Source: a bacterium
Lineage (GTDB): Bacteria; Desulfobacterota; Deferrisomatia; Deferrisomatales; BM512
Assembly: GCA_004322275.1 (NCBI GenBank)
Contig: SCTA01000022.1
Coordinates: 62,001-126,000 of the forward strand
Length of the DNA stretch: 64,000 nucleotides
Reading direction: 5' to 3'
The position numbers were made by a program, and so were the translations under genes. Below are positions 1-9,018 of this stretch, piece after piece. The notes below the pieces were generated by a model. The model was not told the origin of the DNA. It saw only the letters and a list, made by a program, of their open reading frames with translations, and did not search any database. Position 1 is the first letter of the stretch. Each line of letters starts with the position of its first letter.

Positions 1-1663
1 TTTCGCCGGGATAAGTGTTTCCGCCGAAAGCTATGCCATCGGTTGTGGTACTCATACCGCCGCCGAGATTGCCCTGGAAAACGCCGCCCCTGTCGTTATT
101 GCCCGCGTAGAACTCCACGTCTATGCTGCCGTCGGCGTTGACCAGGTCTATTGCATCCGGTGCGCCGGCCTTGATCTCCTTGGTCGATACGGGAGAAGCG
201 AATACGACGGTGTTGCTATCCGTTACGGAGCTTACGATGAAACCGCCCCGAAGCGCCGTGATCATGTCGGTTATTACGACGGTGTCGCCTTCCTTGAGCA
301 CATCGCCGATGCCGGCGTAGGTGAAGGTGGTGCCGTCGGCGGAGACGGTGCCTTTTTTCTTGTACAGGAGGATGTTGACGATCTGGCCGAAGTAGACGCC
401 CGTGCCGTCGGTGATGTCGTTGCCCCACTTGTCGGAGACGAGCCCCAGATAGTTGTGGGTCAGCGTGCCGTTATTGTTGTCGATTATCCCGTTTTCCCTT
501 TGCAGCACAAGGCTGAAGGGAGGGCCCGAGCGGATGTAGACCAGGGGAATGGTCTGCTTGACCGTGGGGCTCAGCGTTTTGCCTTCGGCGTCCAGCAGGA
601 CTTCGGCTTCAATCGTCACGGCACCGGGGTATCTTCCCGCTGAAAGGGCAAATTCCAGCACGCCGCCGTGCGAAGTCAGGTAAACGGGCTGATTTATGAT
701 GTTGCCCTGAATGTTCTCGCCGCCGTTCGGCCCCTGCAGTATGGTGACCTTGACGTTGTTGAGAACCTGCGAGTCGTCGATGAGGTTGTTGAGGTAATCG
801 TAGATGCTTATGGTGATTTTTGAAACGCTGATGCCGCCGGTCTCCTTGACCGAGATTTCAGGCGGTTCGACGACGGCGTCGATATGGTCGGGAACTCCCA
901 GATAGGAGGTGTAGACGGCTATGCTGACGGGGGGGTTTGAAGTTATGTTCGGCGTTACGCTCGTCACCGTGGCGGTAATGTGCGCAACGTCCGAAACCGT
1001 AGACTTGAAATCCACGGTGGCTACGCCGTTGGAGGTGGCGATAGCTCCCGGAGGGGTTATGGTGCTTCCAACGAGGTCGGAGGCGACCGTGACGGTCCCG
1101 TCGGTGTTGTTGCCGAAGCTGTCCTTCAGGGTAATCGTCAGCTCGCTTTTGTCGATGCCGTCAGGAGCGACCGTCGACTTGCTCGCAAGTATGGAAATAG
1201 AATTGACAGGCCCCGCTGTGAAGGCAACTGGAGCCGAATCGGAGCTGTAATTCCCGACTACCGCGGTAACCGTCGATGTTCCTATAACTTCCGAGGTCAG
1301 CTTGGCGGTATAGTGGCCGTTGTTGAGGTTCGTCACGCCGACGATGCTGCCTATGCCGAGGGAGAAGGTGAACTGGGCGTCTTCGCCTGCGGTTGTGAGA
1401 TTCGTCTTGGGGGCGCCGCCTGCCGTTACATAGGCGTCCAGAAGTATCCCCGCGCCGCTGGAGCCGCTTACGACGGCAGTTGAACTGGAGGTCGTCAGAA
1501 CGATATTGAGGGGGCCAGTTACAACCGGGTTGGGGTTTTCGCCTCCGCTTAAACTCTTTGAATTGGAAGACCTCTGGCCGCAGGCGGCCAGGAATAAAAC
1601 CGCAGCGGCTATAAGCGCTAAGGCGGTCAGCGTGGATATTCTGCCGAAAATCTTTCTCTTCAT
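1..1663 (-). CDS. Ig-like-domain lipoprotein (partial, C-terminus beyond window)
   Basis: The frame is open from an ATG at 1663 to the window edge, about 554 codons, so the C-terminus is missing. A strong Shine-Dalgarno (GGAGGT) lies just before the ATG. The N-terminus is a lipoprotein signal (MKRKIFGR..., lipobox LAAC with Cys28), followed by a Ser/Asn/Gly-rich spacer. The body is repetitive beta-rich sequence with bacterial Ig-like (Big_1/invasin-type) features: runs such as VSSITLKDSFGNN-like strands, 'APDGIDKSELTITL' and many T/V alternations. Such proteins are usually surface-anchored adhesins or structural stalks; the exact role is unknown. It lies 26 bp after the lipoprotein gene at 1690-2208 and is probably co-transcribed with it. 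The sense of the frame is secure; the family assignment is from composition and motif rhythm only. Confidence 0.75.
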   Translation of the reverse strand, partial: MKRKIFGRISTLTALALIAAAVLFLAACGQRSSNSKSLSGGENPNPVVTGPLNIVLTTSSSTAVVSGSSGAGILLDAYVTAGGAPKTNLTTAGEDAQFTFSLGIGSIVGVTNLNNGHYTAKLTSEVIGTSTVTAVVGNYSSDSAPVAFTAGPVNSISILASKSTVAPDGIDKSELTITLKDSFGNNTDGTVTVASDLVGSTITPPGAIATSNGVATVDFKSTVSDVAHITATVTSVTPNITSNPPVSIAVYTSYLGVPDHIDAVVEPPEISVKETGGISVSKITISIYDYLNNLIDDSQVLNNVKVTILQGPNGGENIQGNIINQPVYLTSHGGVLEFALSAGRYPGAVTIEAEVLLDAEGKTLSPTVKQTIPLVYIRSGPPFSLVLQRENGIIDNNNGTLTHNYLGLVSDKWGNDITDGTGVYFGQIVNILLYKKKGTVSADGTTFTYAGIGDVLKEGDTVVITDMITALRGGFIVSSVTDSNTVVFASPVSTKEIKAGAPDAIDLVNADGSIDVEFYAGNNDRGGVFQGNLGGGMSTTTDGIAFGGNTYPGE

Positions 1664-1689
1664 GTTGCACCTCCGGGTGCTTTTACTGT

Positions 1690-2208
1690 TCATTCAAACA
1701 GCACGACAACGGCCGCGCTGTCGGAGACGGAAAGCGAGTCTCCAAAATTGCCGTTAATGTCTACTTCCTTGGCGGTAATGACCATGTCAGCCCTGAAATT
1801 GCCGAAAACATCCAGAGTTCCGGGGTCAGCCTGGATCGCTTCGATTATCGCAAAGGGCACTACGCCGAAAAGAGTGATATCCGCCTCACCGTTTGGCGAA
1901 ATTCGCATATTGCCGGGGTATGTCACCACAGGGTAGGCAGTGCCTTCCAGATCCACCAGTTGCACTTTGACGCTGGTTACTATGACGTCGAGCGACTGTT
2001 CCCCTACTCCCTTGCGGGGGTAGTTGCGAAGGGTCAGATTCAACTCGTTGCCGCTCACGGAATCGACCGTGACCGTGACCGTGGTCCCCGGATTGCTGAC
2101 GACCTGTAGCACGGCGCCGGCCTCATAGCCTTCAAACATGCCGCAACCGCAGAGGAAGAGCCCGAGTGAAAGTACTGTCATCATAATTATCGCGCGACGA
2201 ACGTGCAT
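1690..2208 (-). CDS. small lipoprotein of unknown function
   Basis: 172-residue product. I chose the ATG at 2208 over an upstream one at 2277 because it is preceded by GAGGGAACC and begins directly with a signal peptide (MHVRRAIIMMTVLSLGLF, lipobox ending at Cys22, GCGMFEG after it). The mature part is rich in Val, Thr and short beta-strand-like segments and contains no catalytic motif I recognise. The gene lies 58 bp after aroB and 26 bp before the Ig-like lipoprotein, so the two lipoproteins may be a surface-protein pair transcribed from readthrough of the pil-aro operon or from their own promoter. The product is probably anchored to the outer membrane or its periplasmic face. Function not assigned. 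Confidence 0.7.
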   Translation of the reverse strand: MHVRRAIIMMTVLSLGLFLCGCGMFEGYEAGAVLQVVSNPGTTVTVTVDSVSGNELNLTLRNYPRKGVGEQSLDVIVTSVKVQLVDLEGTAYPVVTYPGNMRISPNGEADITLFGVVPFAIIEAIQADPGTLDVFGNFRADMVITAKEVDINGNFGDSLSVSDSAAVVVLFE

Positions 2209-2266
2209 GGTTCCCTCGCTCCTGAAGCCCGATCGACAGGCTTTTAATGGTTTTGCCGTTACCACT

Positions 2267-3361
2267 TCAGCTATCAAGACCCTCTTTGAGGAGGGCGTCG
2301 ATGATTTCCTCGCTTACCTTGCACCCCCAGCGGGCTCTCCCGATCTCTACCGGAAGCACCCACCTTGGAACTCCTCCGGCGTTTTTCTTGTCGTGGACCA
2401 GCGCCGTTTTTATCTCTTCGGGGGTTATTCCCCCGGGCTTTTTGGGGTATCCCCAGGAGGATATGAGCTTTTGTATCCTCTTGATGCTCTTTGGGTCGGC
2501 CGCGCCCACTGCTTCGGCGAGCCTGGCGGAGAAATCTATTCCCATCGCCACCGCTTCGCCGTGAATGTACCTGCCGTAACCGGCGCTGACCTCAACGGCG
2601 TGGCCGAAGGTGTGGCCGAGGTTCAAAAGCGCCCTTGGCCCGCCTTCCTTCTCATCGACGGCGACTATCCCCGCCTTTATGGAGACCGCTTTCGCGACGA
2701 CCTCTTCCAGCAGCTCGGGGTCGTCGATAATTCCCGGCCCTCTGGCTTCCAGAAGGGAAAAGAGCCACTCATCGGCCAGTATGGCCGCCTTTATCACCTC
2801 GGCCAGCCCGCCCAGCACTTCCCGTCTCGGGAGGGTGGAGAGGAGGTCTAGATCCGCCAGAACCGCCCGGGGCTGGTGAAACGCTCCAAGCAGGTTTTTG
2901 CCGAGAGGATGGTCCACCCCGGTTTTTCCGCCTACGCTCGAATCTACCATCGCAAGGAGGGTAGTCGGAATCTGGATGAAATCGACTCCGCGCAGGTAGG
3001 TCGCGGCGGCGAATCCGGCAACGTCACCGACGACTCCGCCGCCGAGGGCTACGATGACGCCCTTGCGGTCCATGCCGGAGCTGACGAGATCGTCCCAGAC
3101 GGAAACGAGGGTGGCGACCGTTTTATGCTCTTCGCCAGGTTCAAAGATCGACCAGCCCAGAAAATCGGCCATCGCGGGCCGCATGCATTTTTCGAGGGTC
3201 TTGCCGTAGAGGTCATAAACCGTTTTGTCGCTTACCGCGAGTACCTGTCTGCCGCAGACGCACTCGGCAAACTCCCCGATGCTGTCGAGACGGCCCAGAA
3301 GCCCTCTGCCTACGACTACCCGGTAAGACCGGTCTTCGAGATTGACTTCAACGGTTTTCAA
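2267..3361 (-). CDS. aroB: 3-dehydroquinate synthase
   Basis: 364 residues, the usual length. The enzyme converts DAHP to 3-dehydroquinate (second step of the shikimate pathway, cytosolic, NAD- and Zn-dependent). Seen: the NAD-binding glycine run VALGGGVVGDVAGFAAATY, the 'IPTTLLAMVDSSVGGKTGVDHP' region (split here by family knowledge into the phosphate/NAD loop and Lys), and the zinc ligands in LNLGHTFGHAVE and 'YIHGEAVAMG'. The start overlaps the aroK stop by 4 bp, so the two are translationally coupled. It is the last aro gene of pilM-N-O-P-Q-aroC-aroK-aroB, an order known from Geobacter-like genomes. Confidence 0.97.
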   Translation of the reverse strand: MKTVEVNLEDRSYRVVVGRGLLGRLDSIGEFAECVCGRQVLAVSDKTVYDLYGKTLEKCMRPAMADFLGWSIFEPGEEHKTVATLVSVWDDLVSSGMDRKGVIVALGGGVVGDVAGFAAATYLRGVDFIQIPTTLLAMVDSSVGGKTGVDHPLGKNLLGAFHQPRAVLADLDLLSTLPRREVLGGLAEVIKAAILADEWLFSLLEARGPGIIDDPELLEEVVAKAVSIKAGIVAVDEKEGGPRALLNLGHTFGHAVEVSAGYGRYIHGEAVAMGIDFSARLAEAVGAADPKSIKRIQKLISSWGYPKKPGGITPEEIKTALVHDKKNAGGVPRWVLPVEIGRARWGCKVSEEIIDALLKEGLDS

Positions 3362-3879
3362 CCGGGTTTCTCCATATCTTCACCCAGGAAACGCGAAATT
3401 ATCTCTTCGGCTATCTCAGCCGGCGATTTGCCTTCGGTGTCAACCTGTCTCTCAACGGCGTCGTAGAGCGGCTTTCGCTCGTCGAATCTTTTTCTGAACT
3501 CCCCGGACGGCCCTTTTGCGAGCGGCCTTTCGGTTCTGGAGTTTTTTACCCTTCTTTCGAGCTCTTCAAAAGAGGCGCTAAGGTTTACCACGACCTCGTT
3601 TCTGAGAAGCTCCCGGTTGACTTCCCGGAGTAAGATTCCTCCCCCGGCGGCTATCACGACCTTTTCCCGCCTCAGTGCTTCTTTGAGCGCCTCGGTCTCC
3701 ATCCGGCGAAAAGCCTCTTCGCCTTCTGTTTCAAATATACCTGCTATCGAACGGCCCTGACGGGTAACTACAAATTCGTCAAGGTCCAGCGGACTCCAGG
3801 AGAGCTTTTGGGCGACCCTCTTTGCTACGGAGGATTTTCCGACCCCCATGAAGCCGGTAAGGATCAATCTTTTTTCCAA
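3358..3879 (-). CDS. aroK: shikimate kinase
   Basis: 173 residues. Phosphorylates shikimate with ATP (fifth step of the shikimate pathway). Visible motifs: Walker A GFMGVGKSSV near residues 9-18, the shikimate-binding LDEFVVTRQGRSI and FR (residues about 33-60), the GGG loop (AAGGGILLR), and the lid region RTERPLA with its conserved Arg. The start overlaps the aroC end by 16 bp and its stop overlaps the aroB start by 4 bp, so aroC-aroK-aroB are tightly coupled. All catalytic positions I can check are intact. Confidence 0.96.
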   Translation of the reverse strand: MEKRLILTGFMGVGKSSVAKRVAQKLSWSPLDLDEFVVTRQGRSIAGIFETEGEEAFRRMETEALKEALRREKVVIAAGGGILLREVNRELLRNEVVVNLSASFEELERRVKNSRTERPLAKGPSGEFRKRFDERKPLYDAVERQVDTEGKSPAEIAEEIISRFLGEDMEKPG

Positions 3880-5051
3880 CGTCTCCCCAGTTCGTCGAGA
3901 TACGAGGAGAAGTTTCTTCCCATTTCATCGACACAGTCGCCGCCGAACTTCAGCGAAAAAGCTTTTGCGAGCTCCATCGCCAGCATCGCCTCGCCAACTA
4001 CGGAAGCGGCGGGCACGGCGCAGACGTCGCTTCTTTCCCTGGAGGCGAGAACCGGCTGCCCGGTGAGAAGATCGACGGTGCGAAGCGGCTTCATCAGCGT
4101 CGGAATCGGCTTCATCGCCGCCCGGAGCCAGAGGGTCTCGCCGTTCGTCATCCCGCCTTCGATGCCTCCGGCGCGATTGGTCTTTCTGCGAACCATGCCG
4201 CGTCTTGTGTCGCCGGCGCCGCCCGGAACTATTTCGTCGTGCACGCTTGAGCCCGGAAGACGCCCGTTTTCAAAACCGATGCCGAATTCCACTGCCTTTA
4301 TCGCCGGTATCGAGAGCATCGCCATTCCTATGCGCCCCTCGATTCTCTGATCCCAGCTTACGTGGCTGCCGAGACCTACCGGAAGCCCGGTGGAAAAACA
4401 GATGAAGGTTCCGCCGACGGTGTCTCCCCGGCTTTTCGCTCCGTCTATTTCGGCTATGGCCTCTTTTTCGGCGGAGGGGTCGGCCATCCGGAGAACCGAG
4501 CTTTCCGCGGCCAGGTGATGGGCGGCCATCTCCGGCTCGCTCCACCCGGCCTCGATCCGCCCGATGGAGGTTACGAATGAGCCTGTTTTGATTTCAAAGA
4601 ACTCGAGGAGGGCTTTAGCCAGCGCCCCGGCGGCTACCCTTGCGGCGGTTTCCCTGGCGCTCGATCTTTCAAGTACGTTTCTGGCGTCGGTGTGGCCGTA
4701 CTTCAGGGCTCCGGAGAGATCCGCGTGGCCCGGTCTCACCTCGGTCAGGGCGGCTATGGAGTTTTCGTGGCGCCCATCGTAACTCATCGCCTCGCGCCAG
4801 TTGTCGAAATCGCGGTTTTTTATGATCATCGCCACCGGCGCGCCGGTTGTCTTGCCCCACCTGATGCCCGCGATTATCTCGGCCTTGTCGGTTTCAATCG
4901 CCATCCGTCCGCCGCGCCCGTAACCTCTTTGTCTTCTGGCGAGCTCGGCGTCGATCTTTTCCTTGTCGACGGGGAGCCCTGCCGGAAGATTCTCTACGAG
5001 TATTACAAGGCCCGGCCCGTGGGACTCTCCTGCGGTTCTGAAATTCAGCAC
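3864..5051 (-). CDS. aroC: chorismate synthase
   Basis: 395 residues. Forms chorismate from EPSP with reduced FMN, the last common step to aromatic amino acids. The N-terminus LNFRTAGESHGPGLVILVE matches the family signature GESHG; further signatures are GRGGRMAIE (about residue 45-55), 'ARETAARVAAGALAK' and the C-terminal R-S-D-V-C-A-V-P-A segment. The initiating codon lies 6 bp after the pilQ stop, and the gene overlaps aroK, so aromatic biosynthesis is co-transcribed with the pilus genes. The ATG at 5051 is directly followed by the conserved start of the family, so the start is well supported. Confidence 0.96.
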   Translation of the reverse strand: MLNFRTAGESHGPGLVILVENLPAGLPVDKEKIDAELARRQRGYGRGGRMAIETDKAEIIAGIRWGKTTGAPVAMIIKNRDFDNWREAMSYDGRHENSIAALTEVRPGHADLSGALKYGHTDARNVLERSSARETAARVAAGALAKALLEFFEIKTGSFVTSIGRIEAGWSEPEMAAHHLAAESSVLRMADPSAEKEAIAEIDGAKSRGDTVGGTFICFSTGLPVGLGSHVSWDQRIEGRIGMAMLSIPAIKAVEFGIGFENGRLPGSSVHDEIVPGGAGDTRRGMVRRKTNRAGGIEGGMTNGETLWLRAAMKPIPTLMKPLRTVDLLTGQPVLASRERSDVCAVPAASVVGEAMLAMELAKAFSLKFGGDCVDEMGRNFSSYLDELGRRWKKD

Positions 5052-5057
5052 TTATAC

Positions 5058-7787
5058 TTAAAGGCTCGCGGCCTGCTCCATTTGTACAATCTTGGGCGTT
5101 ATGAAGATAATAAGTTCAGTCTTCGAGGTCTTGTTCTGCTTTGACTTGAAGAGCCAGCCGACAAAGGGGATTTTCTGGAACCACGGAATTCCCGAAACGG
5201 TCTCGCGGGTGGAGTCGGTGATTATTCCGCCTATTACCGCGGTCTCGCCGTCCTTGACCAGCACCTCGGTGTTCGCGGTGCGCGTCTGCTTGCCGGGGGT
5301 GCCGTCGGAGGCGGTTATCGAAGAGACGTCGTCCTTTTTAATCTCCATCTTCAGCATTATGGAGGCGTCGGAGGTGACGTGCGGAGTCACCTTCAACAGG
5401 AGGAGGTAATCCATCGTCTTGATGCTGGTTTCCTCGCCGGACACGACGTTGAAGGGGATTGACAGACCCTGGCTGATCTCGGCGACCTTGTTGTCCAGAG
5501 TCGTAACCCTCGGCGAGCTGACTATCCTGCCCTTGCCGGAGGTTTCGAGGGCCGCGATGCGAAGGTCGAGGCTGAGAACGTCGTTAATGTGGCCCATGCT
5601 GAGGGCGAACGCGCCGCCGGCCGAACCCGCCGTTCCTACGCCCACCGGGAGGTTGACTATAAAGTTTTCCGCGCCGGTGGCGCCTTTGACGCCGATCGAA
5701 TTGGGGAAGCCGAATCCGGTTGAGTTTCCGTGAGCGGCGTCGGCCTTGTATTCGCCGCCCCACTGTATGCCGAGATCTTCGCTGTAGTTGGATTCGACCT
5801 CTACTATGCGCGCTTCGATGAGCACCTGGGGAGTGGGTGTGTCAAGCCTTGCCACCAGCTCGCGGGCGATCTCGATATTTTCGGGAAGGTCGCGGACCAG
5901 AATGGTATTGGTGCGTTCGTCGACGACGGCGCTGCCACGGTCGGAAAGAACGGTTTTGAGCTTGTCGAGAACCTCTTTGGCCAAAGCGTAATTGACGGGG
6001 AAAATCTCGCTGGCAAGGGGAGTCGAGCTCTTTTCCAGTTTTTTCGCCGCTTCAATCGCCAAAATTTGCTGGTTGCGCTCGTTGGCTATCTTCTCGGCGC
6101 TGACGATGCGCATTATGTTGCCGTCAAGGTCCTTGTCGAGGTTCTTGGCCTTGAGGATGACGTCAAGGGCCTGGTCCCAGGGGACGTCGATGAGGCGTAT
6201 GGTTATGCTGCCGCTGACTTCGCTGCCGGTAACCATGTTTATCCCGGCGACTTCGCCGATGAGCCGAAGGACGTTGCGGATGTCGGCATCGACGAAATCC
6301 ATCGATATCCTGCTGCCGGTGTAGCCTTTCTTTTGCCCGTTGGGCCCGACGGGCCCCGAAACGGGTCGCACGACCGGCCCCTTGGGATCTACCATTACAG
6401 TGCCGCTCTGGGTGGGGGCTGCCATATCCGCGGGTACGGCCGTTTCGCCGTTCCTTTCGAGGATGATCCGCTCCGTCCCGGGAGTCTCGGCGACCGCCTC
6501 TGGCTGGCTTGAACCGCCTTCAAAGGCTATGCTGAGGGCGCTGTCTTTCTTTTCTACGTTGAAGGGAGCGGCGTTTTTCAGATCGACGATGACTCTGGTG
6601 TCGGCCCCGCGCTGGTATGCCGCAATTATCTTCACCGGGCCGTTGAAGGCCGAGGTGTCGAGGGCGCGCTGGAATTTGCTGGTGAGGCTGGTCCTGAGAA
6701 GGTCCATGACCACCCGCGTCCCGGTGGCTTCCCTTACTTCGTGGGCCACGGGTTTCGAGGTGGAGAGGTCTACGTAGCTGCGCTGGGCGTCCTGATGGAA
6801 GCCGAAATCCACCACCTCGGCCAGACCGCTCATATTCTCGGCGGGCTTCGCGGCCGGAGCGGCGGGTGTTTTCGCCGGAGCGGCGGAGGCGGGAGTTTCG
6901 CTGACCTGCGCGGCGGCGACGGATATGGAGGCCGTCTCTTCGCTGTGATCGAGCTTGATTGCAAAGCCGCAGGGCACCTGCGAGATTTTGTAGTCGGAGA
7001 AGACAATCCTGCTGCGGGCTTCGACAACCGCCCGGACGCCGGACTCGCCGGAGCGCATGACGACGCGGGCTATCGGCCCCTCTTCGTACTCCCTGACGAC
7101 TTCGCCGCCGCCGAGGGCGACGCCTTCAAGGTCTATGACGAGGCGCATCCCGTCGCTAAGGAGAAAGGAGCTGATGCCCCTGGCGTCGGAGCCGAGGTTG
7201 CATACGAACGAGTTTGTCGAGATTTCGAGGACGGGCTTGTCCTTGCCTTCCACCGCAGGGGCTTTGGCGAGGGGTTTTTCCGTAGCCTTTTCTCCTCTCG
7301 GAACAATGACCAGATCGACTCCGTTTTCGGTTTTCTGGACCGAGTAATCGGAGGCGGCCGCAAGCTTTACGGAGACTTTGCCCTCTTCGCCGAAGGTTAC
7401 CGACCGAATTACGCCGTCGTCTATCTCGTTTACGCCGGAAAGACCCTCGAAGCGGGCGCCCTTTAGGTCAAGGACGATCTCGTCCGGGGAGCCGGTCCGG
7501 GAAAGGCTGTAATCCACCGCGCCGTCTCCGCCGAAGCGGACGCGGACGGAATTTTCCTCGCCGATGAGCTCCATCCTGCTGACGACTGTTTTTTTCTGCA
7601 GGAGCTCCGCCGGCGGCGCGGCGGCTATCACGGCGGGGGCTGACGCCTTTACCGAAGTCGAGCCCGCGCCAGAGGCGCCGGCCGTGGCGCAACCATTGGC
7701 GAAAACGGACAAAGCGAGCCAGCCGCATAGAAGGCCGACGCTTCCCGCTCTCGCGACCAAGCTCTTTTCCCATTGCCTTCCGGTCAT
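5058..7787 (-). CDS. pilQ: type IV pilus secretin PilQ
   Basis: 909 residues, long for the family because of several N-terminal AMIN domains. It forms the outer-membrane pore for the type IV pilus. In order: a lipoprotein-like signal (MTGRQWEK..., lipobox near FANGC), three AMIN-type beta domains (roughly residues 65-430, peptidoglycan/pilotin binding), a linker, an STN domain beginning SRISMDFVDADIRNVLRL (about 490-560), a NolW/N1 domain with 'ANTILVRDLPENIEIAR' type sequence, and the secretin barrel (about 690-900) with VSSPRVTTLDNK and the terminal WLFKSKQNKTSKTELIIFIT. RBS GAGGTGAACCC; start overlaps the pilP stop (ATGA). Confidence 0.96.
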   Translation of the reverse strand: MTGRQWEKSLVARAGSVGLLCGWLALSVFANGCATAGASGAGSTSVKASAPAVIAAAPPAELLQKKTVVSRMELIGEENSVRVRFGGDGAVDYSLSRTGSPDEIVLDLKGARFEGLSGVNEIDDGVIRSVTFGEEGKVSVKLAAASDYSVQKTENGVDLVIVPRGEKATEKPLAKAPAVEGKDKPVLEISTNSFVCNLGSDARGISSFLLSDGMRLVIDLEGVALGGGEVVREYEEGPIARVVMRSGESGVRAVVEARSRIVFSDYKISQVPCGFAIKLDHSEETASISVAAAQVSETPASAAPAKTPAAPAAKPAENMSGLAEVVDFGFHQDAQRSYVDLSTSKPVAHEVREATGTRVVMDLLRTSLTSKFQRALDTSAFNGPVKIIAAYQRGADTRVIVDLKNAAPFNVEKKDSALSIAFEGGSSQPEAVAETPGTERIILERNGETAVPADMAAPTQSGTVMVDPKGPVVRPVSGPVGPNGQKKGYTGSRISMDFVDADIRNVLRLIGEVAGINMVTGSEVSGSITIRLIDVPWDQALDVILKAKNLDKDLDGNIMRIVSAEKIANERNQQILAIEAAKKLEKSSTPLASEIFPVNYALAKEVLDKLKTVLSDRGSAVVDERTNTILVRDLPENIEIARELVARLDTPTPQVLIEARIVEVESNYSEDLGIQWGGEYKADAAHGNSTGFGFPNSIGVKGATGAENFIVNLPVGVGTAGSAGGAFALSMGHINDVLSLDLRIAALETSGKGRIVSSPRVTTLDNKVAEISQGLSIPFNVVSGEETSIKTMDYLLLLKVTPHVTSDASIMLKMEIKKDDVSSITASDGTPGKQTRTANTEVLVKDGETAVIGGIITDSTRETVSGIPWFQKIPFVGWLFKSKQNKTSKTELIIFITPKIVQMEQAASL

Positions 7788-8335
7788 GGGTTCACCTCAT
7801 TATCGGATTTGTGCAACGTTAAAGTTATTACTTTGGTTTCTTCCTCGCCGAGGGGATCGACCCATATTTCCTCGATCACGATGCTGTCGGGCTTTATGGC
7901 GGTAATCTTCCCGCCACGGTCACCTGCGTAGTTTCCGACGCCGATGTAGTAGCCCTTGCCCTTCGGATCCTGAATGAGCGCTTTGGCCTTGTTGTCCAGC
8001 GCCCAGACGATGCCGACAAGCTTGAGTTCGTCAAGCCGGAACTTCTGCAGCGGGGTCTTGGCGACAAAGGCTTTAGGCACGCTGTTGGCGCCCTTCTTTT
8101 TCGACTGGACCTTTATATAGGGCTTGAAGGGGTCCCGAAGGACTGTCGGGTTGTAGACGAATTTTTCGCCCGTGGCGCTCGCGTCCTTGGGTATTACACC
8201 CTCCAGCATCGAGCTCAGCGAGAGACCGGGTTTGACCTCGGCCCCTGGGGCCGCTGGCGCTGGACCCTTTTTGCCGCAAGCGGCAAGCGAGAGGATAATG
8301 CCCGAGCAAATGGCGATTTTCCAGATGGAACGCAT
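7784..8335 (-). CDS. pilP: type IV pilus assembly lipoprotein PilP
   Basis: 183 residues from the ATG at 8335. A longer frame begins at 8371, but it would almost touch the pilO stop, and the 8335 start gives a clean lipoprotein signal (MRSIWKIAICSGIILSLAAC, Cys20). The C-terminal half has the PilP homology core: 'YNPTVLRDPFKPYI', 'LDELKLVGIVW' and 'GVGNYAGDRGGKI'. PilP bridges the inner-membrane PilN/PilO complex to the AMIN/N0 part of PilQ in the periplasm. It is followed without gap by pilQ (4 bp overlap). Assignment rests on position in the operon plus the conserved DPF and GxxVG-type motifs. Confidence 0.92.
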   Translation of the reverse strand: MRSIWKIAICSGIILSLAACGKKGPAPAAPGAEVKPGLSLSSMLEGVIPKDASATGEKFVYNPTVLRDPFKPYIKVQSKKKGANSVPKAFVAKTPLQKFRLDELKLVGIVWALDNKAKALIQDPKGKGYYIGVGNYAGDRGGKITAIKPDSIVIEEIWVDPLGEEETKVITLTLHKSDNEVNP

Positions 8336-8373
8336 ATATTTACCGCCTTCCCGTCCGGTGGCCGGTACCATGT

Positions 8374-9015
8374 CTACTTCTTCCCTGCTTTCGCCGCTGC
8401 CTTGGTTTTCTTGGGATCATCCTTCGGGCGCTCTTCGGGAGGAAGGAATCTGAATGTCCTGGCTTCAATTTTCATTTTCAGCACGGGTTCTCCCTGCGTG
8501 CCGTAATGATCGGTATCCATGTAGAAGCTGTCTATGGCCACGATGCGGGGGAGATTCGCTATCTTGTCGAAAAAGACCCCCAAATCGTGGTATTGCCCGG
8601 AGTATTCCATCGTAAAGGGCACTTCGGCGTAAAAGTATTTCGGCCCGACGGGCTTTGAGCCGCCGGGCTTGAAGAGAACCGACTCAAGGCCGGACTCGAC
8701 GCCGAGATCGCTGACGGTTTTGAGAAGGGAGGGAATCTCCTCGCTGCCGGGAAGTTTTTCGAGGGCCTTTTCAAGGTGGAGGTCGAGCTGCTTTACGGCC
8801 TCCTTGACTACCGGCAGGTTGGCGGCCACGGCCTGCTTTTCTCTCAGGCTGGCGTCTTCCTTTGCGTAGGCTTCCTGAATGGCGCCAAGGTTCCCCATGC
8901 TCTTTCTGAAAGCCGTGCCCCAGTAAACGCCGACAATCACCACCCCCACCGAAAACCAGATGAGCGCCTTGCGGCCCGACGACCAGCGCAGATACGTCTC
9001 AACCGTAAATGCCAT
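8374..9015 (-). CDS. pilO: type IV pilus assembly protein PilO
   Basis: 213 residues. One N-terminal membrane helix (about residues 17-33, ALIWFSVGVVIVGVYWG), a coiled-coil segment (about 45-90), then a ferredoxin-like periplasmic domain with 'LPGSEEIPSLLKTVSDLG' and 'YSGQYHDLGVFFDKIANLPR', typical of PilO. It dimerises with PilN beneath the secretin. The tail is Lys/Ala-rich (PKKTKAAAKAGKK). Three bp separate it from pilN. No oddities seen. Confidence 0.94.
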   Translation of the reverse strand: MAFTVETYLRWSSGRKALIWFSVGVVIVGVYWGTAFRKSMGNLGAIQEAYAKEDASLREKQAVAANLPVVKEAVKQLDLHLEKALEKLPGSEEIPSLLKTVSDLGVESGLESVLFKPGGSKPVGPKYFYAEVPFTMEYSGQYHDLGVFFDKIANLPRIVAIDSFYMDTDHYGTQGEPVLKMKIEARTFRFLPPEERPKDDPKKTKAAAKAGKK

Positions 9016-9018
9016 CTG

